Shown piece by piece: positions 62,601-64,000 of a stretch of 64,000 nt of DNA (the first letter of the stretch is position 1; the number at the start of each line of letters is the position of its first letter). The stretch comes from Acanthosepion esculentum (lineage: Eukaryota > Mollusca > Cephalopoda > Sepiida > Sepiidae), in assembly GCA_964036315.1 (NCBI GenBank), contig CAXIWW010000817.1, forward strand, positions 3,817,501-3,881,500, read 5' to 3'. The notes beneath the pieces were generated by a model, which was not told where the DNA came from, did not search any database, and was given only the letters and a program-made list of their open reading frames with translations. The translations under genes were made by a program, and so were the position numbers.

Positions 62601-63499
62601 CTCCTGGTTCTTTTGTGACAACAGCCTTACAAGCAATCTCAGGCTGTAGCAATCCCAATTCTCCTAGCTTTTTATGCCAAATGCCTTACAAGCAATCCCA
62701 GGCTGCTAGGAGCCGATTTCTCCTGGCTCATTTGTGGGAACTGCCTTACACGCAAACCCAGGCGGCTACGAGCCGATTTCTTTTGGCCCTTTTGTGGCAA
62801 CTGCCTTACAAGTAATCTCAGGCTTCTACAAGCCGAATTCTCCTGGCGATGTGTGACAACTGCCTTACAAGCAATGTGAGGCTGCTACGAGCCGACTTCT
62901 CTTGGCTCTTTTGTGAAACTGCCTTACAAGTAATATTAGGCTGCTACAAAACGACATCTCCTGTCTCTTTTGCGAAACTGCCTTATAAGCAATCTCAGGC
63001 CGCTACAAATCGACATATCCTGGCTCTTTGGAGACAACTGCTTTACAAGCAATCTCAGGCTGCCGCTAGTCCAATTCTCCTGATTTTTTGTGCTAATTGC
63101 CTTACAAGCAATCCCCGGCTGCTACGAACCGATTTCTTCTGGGTCATTTGTGGTATCTGCCTTACAAGCATTCTCAGGCTGCAGCAATATGAATTCTCCT
63201 GGCTTTTTGTGCGAATTGCTTTACAAGCAATCCCAAGCGGCTACGTTCCGAATTCTCCTAGCTCATTTGTGGCAACTGCCTTACATACAATCTCAGGCTG
63301 CTGCAAGCCGAATTCTCCTGGCTTACAAATTGCCTTAAAAGAAAGACCAGGCGTCTACGAACCGACTTCTCTTGTCTCTTTTGTGAAAACTGCCTTAAAA
63401 GCAATCTCAGACTCCTACAAAACGATATCTCCTGTCTCTTTTTTTAAAAACTGCCTTACAATCAATCTCAGCCTGCTACAAGCCGAATACGCCGGGATT

Positions 63500-63545
63500 T
63501 TTTGTGACAACAGCCTTACTGAGATTACTTGTTAGGCAGTTTTCA
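63500..63545. other. Inversion point within array 2
   Basis: The forward monomer GACAACAGCCTTAC ends at about 63,519. The sequence continues as TGAGATTACTTGTTAGGCAG, which is the complementary strand of the AGCAATCTCAG core. The two sides form a short imperfect palindrome (GCCTTAC with GTTAGGC), with about 12 bp between the arms. Confidence 0.93.
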
Positions 63546-64000
63546 CAAAAGAGAAGGAGATGATTTGTAGCAGCCTGATATTGCTTGCAAGGCAATTTCA
63601 CAAAAGAACCAGGCGTATTCGGCTTGTAGCGGCCTGAGATTGCTTGTAAGGCAGTTTCACAAAAGCGACAGGAGATGTCGTTTTGTAGCAGCCTGATATT
63701 ACTTGTAAGGCAGTTTTCACAAAAGAGTCAAGAGAAATCGGCTCGTAGCAGCCTGACATTGTTTGTAAGGCAGTTGTCAAAAAAGCTCCAGGAGAATTCG
63801 GCTTGTAGCAGCTTGATATTACTTGTCAGGCAGTTTTCACAAAAGAGCCAAGAGAAGTCAGCTCGTAGCAGCCTGACATTGCTTGTAAGGCAGTTGTCAC
63901 AAAAGCCCCAGGAGAATTCGGCTTGTAGCAGCCTGAGATTTCTTATAAGGCAGTTGCCACAAAAGAGCCTGGAGAAATCGGCTCGTAGGTGCCTGGGATT
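63520..64000 (-). repeat. Array 2, inverted orientation
   Basis: About eight monomers lie on the minus strand, recognisable as TTCGGCTTGTAGCAGCCTGA and TTGTAAGGCAG. Read on the minus strand from 64,000 backwards, the types run AATCCCAGG, AAATCTCAGG, AATGTCAGG, TAATATCA and AATGTCAGG, the same order as near 62,090-62,410. A block with the same higher-order structure is therefore inverted rather than merely a scatter of flipped units. The array continues beyond the window. Confidence 0.93.

Larger units (their letters stand above)
60994..63519 (+). repeat. Array 2: 59-60-bp satellite, forward orientation
   Basis: About 42-43 tandem monomers share the core GCCTTACAAGCAATCTCAGG, then CTGCTACAAGCCGAATTC and TCCTGGCTCTTTTGTG. 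Successive CAATC starts at 61,621, 61,681 and 61,741 show a 60-bp step; many monomers are 59 bp through loss of an A in GTGAAAACT. Monomers differ by 10-25% from one another. Because 60 is a multiple of three, short open frames of 60-230 codons survive in places, but they break at each 59-bp unit and are not genes. I do not recognise the family. Confidence 0.95.

Noticed and set aside
61068..63535. Short open frames with a 20-residue repeat in array 2
   Set aside because: A 60-bp monomer automatically yields a 20-residue repeat. The frames stop or shift at 59-bp monomers, differ between copies, and exist in several frames and on both strands.
63500..63545. Rho-independent terminator or structured RNA at the palindrome
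   Set aside because: The inverted repeat is a by-product of the array changing orientation. It has no T-tract context of its own, and there is no neighbouring gene.
1..64000. CENP-B box in either satellite
   Set aside because: No match to the TTCG-N4-A-N2-CGGG pattern was seen. TTCGGCTTGTAGC in array 2 lacks the required A and CGGG.
1..64000. Telomeric repeats or telomere-adjacent end
   Set aside because: No run of TTAGGG-type or other short telomeric units. GTTAGGCAG near 63,531 is array 2 sequence.
1..64000. tRNA, rRNA or other RNA genes and bacterial promoters or ribosome-binding sites
   Set aside because: Nothing outside the two repeat families was found, and purine-rich AGGAGA strings belong to the CCCAGGAGAC module.

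Overview
The whole 64-kb window is tandem-repeat (satellite) DNA. I found no protein-coding gene, RNA gene, transposon, CRISPR array or single-copy sequence. This points to a eukaryotic heterochromatic region (pericentromeric, subtelomeric or similar), probably from a large, repeat-rich genome assembled from long reads. The species cannot be told from the sequence, and I recognise neither satellite family.

Array 1 (1 to about 60,993) is a GC-rich, T-poor satellite that already runs off the left edge. It mixes two related units. The 31-bp unit consists of three modules of about 10 bp (AGTCCCAGAA, AGTCCCACGC, AGACGACCCCC). The 42-43-bp unit has one further module, CCCAGGAGAC, in front. Both units lack stop triplets in all six frames, so very long open frames overlap on both strands (up to about 1,400 codons). 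They are by-products of composition, not genes.

Array 1 has zones. From 1 to 10.7 kb it is a mosaic with local duplications. From 10.7 to 34.6 kb it is strongly homogenised into nested multi-kilobase repeats: a 1,972-bp tandem pair, a 5,461-bp tandem pair containing it, a further 3.5-kb copy, and tandem pairs of 798 and 1,520 bp. From 34.6 to 51.2 kb it is again mosaic, with a 1,203-bp tandem pair. From 51.25 kb to the edge it is a more diverged subfamily. A homogenised interior with a diverged margin fits unequal crossing-over or conversion in a satellite array.

At about 60,993/60,994 array 1 abuts, with no linker, an unrelated AT-richer satellite of 59-60 bp (array 2). Array 2 shows a higher-order period of about 893 bp (15 monomers). 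At about 63,519 it reverses orientation and continues on the opposite strand to the window end. The most notable features are the nested duplication history of array 1, the satellite-satellite boundary and the inversion in array 2. All boundaries were read by eye and are good to roughly one repeat unit unless a shift is quoted.
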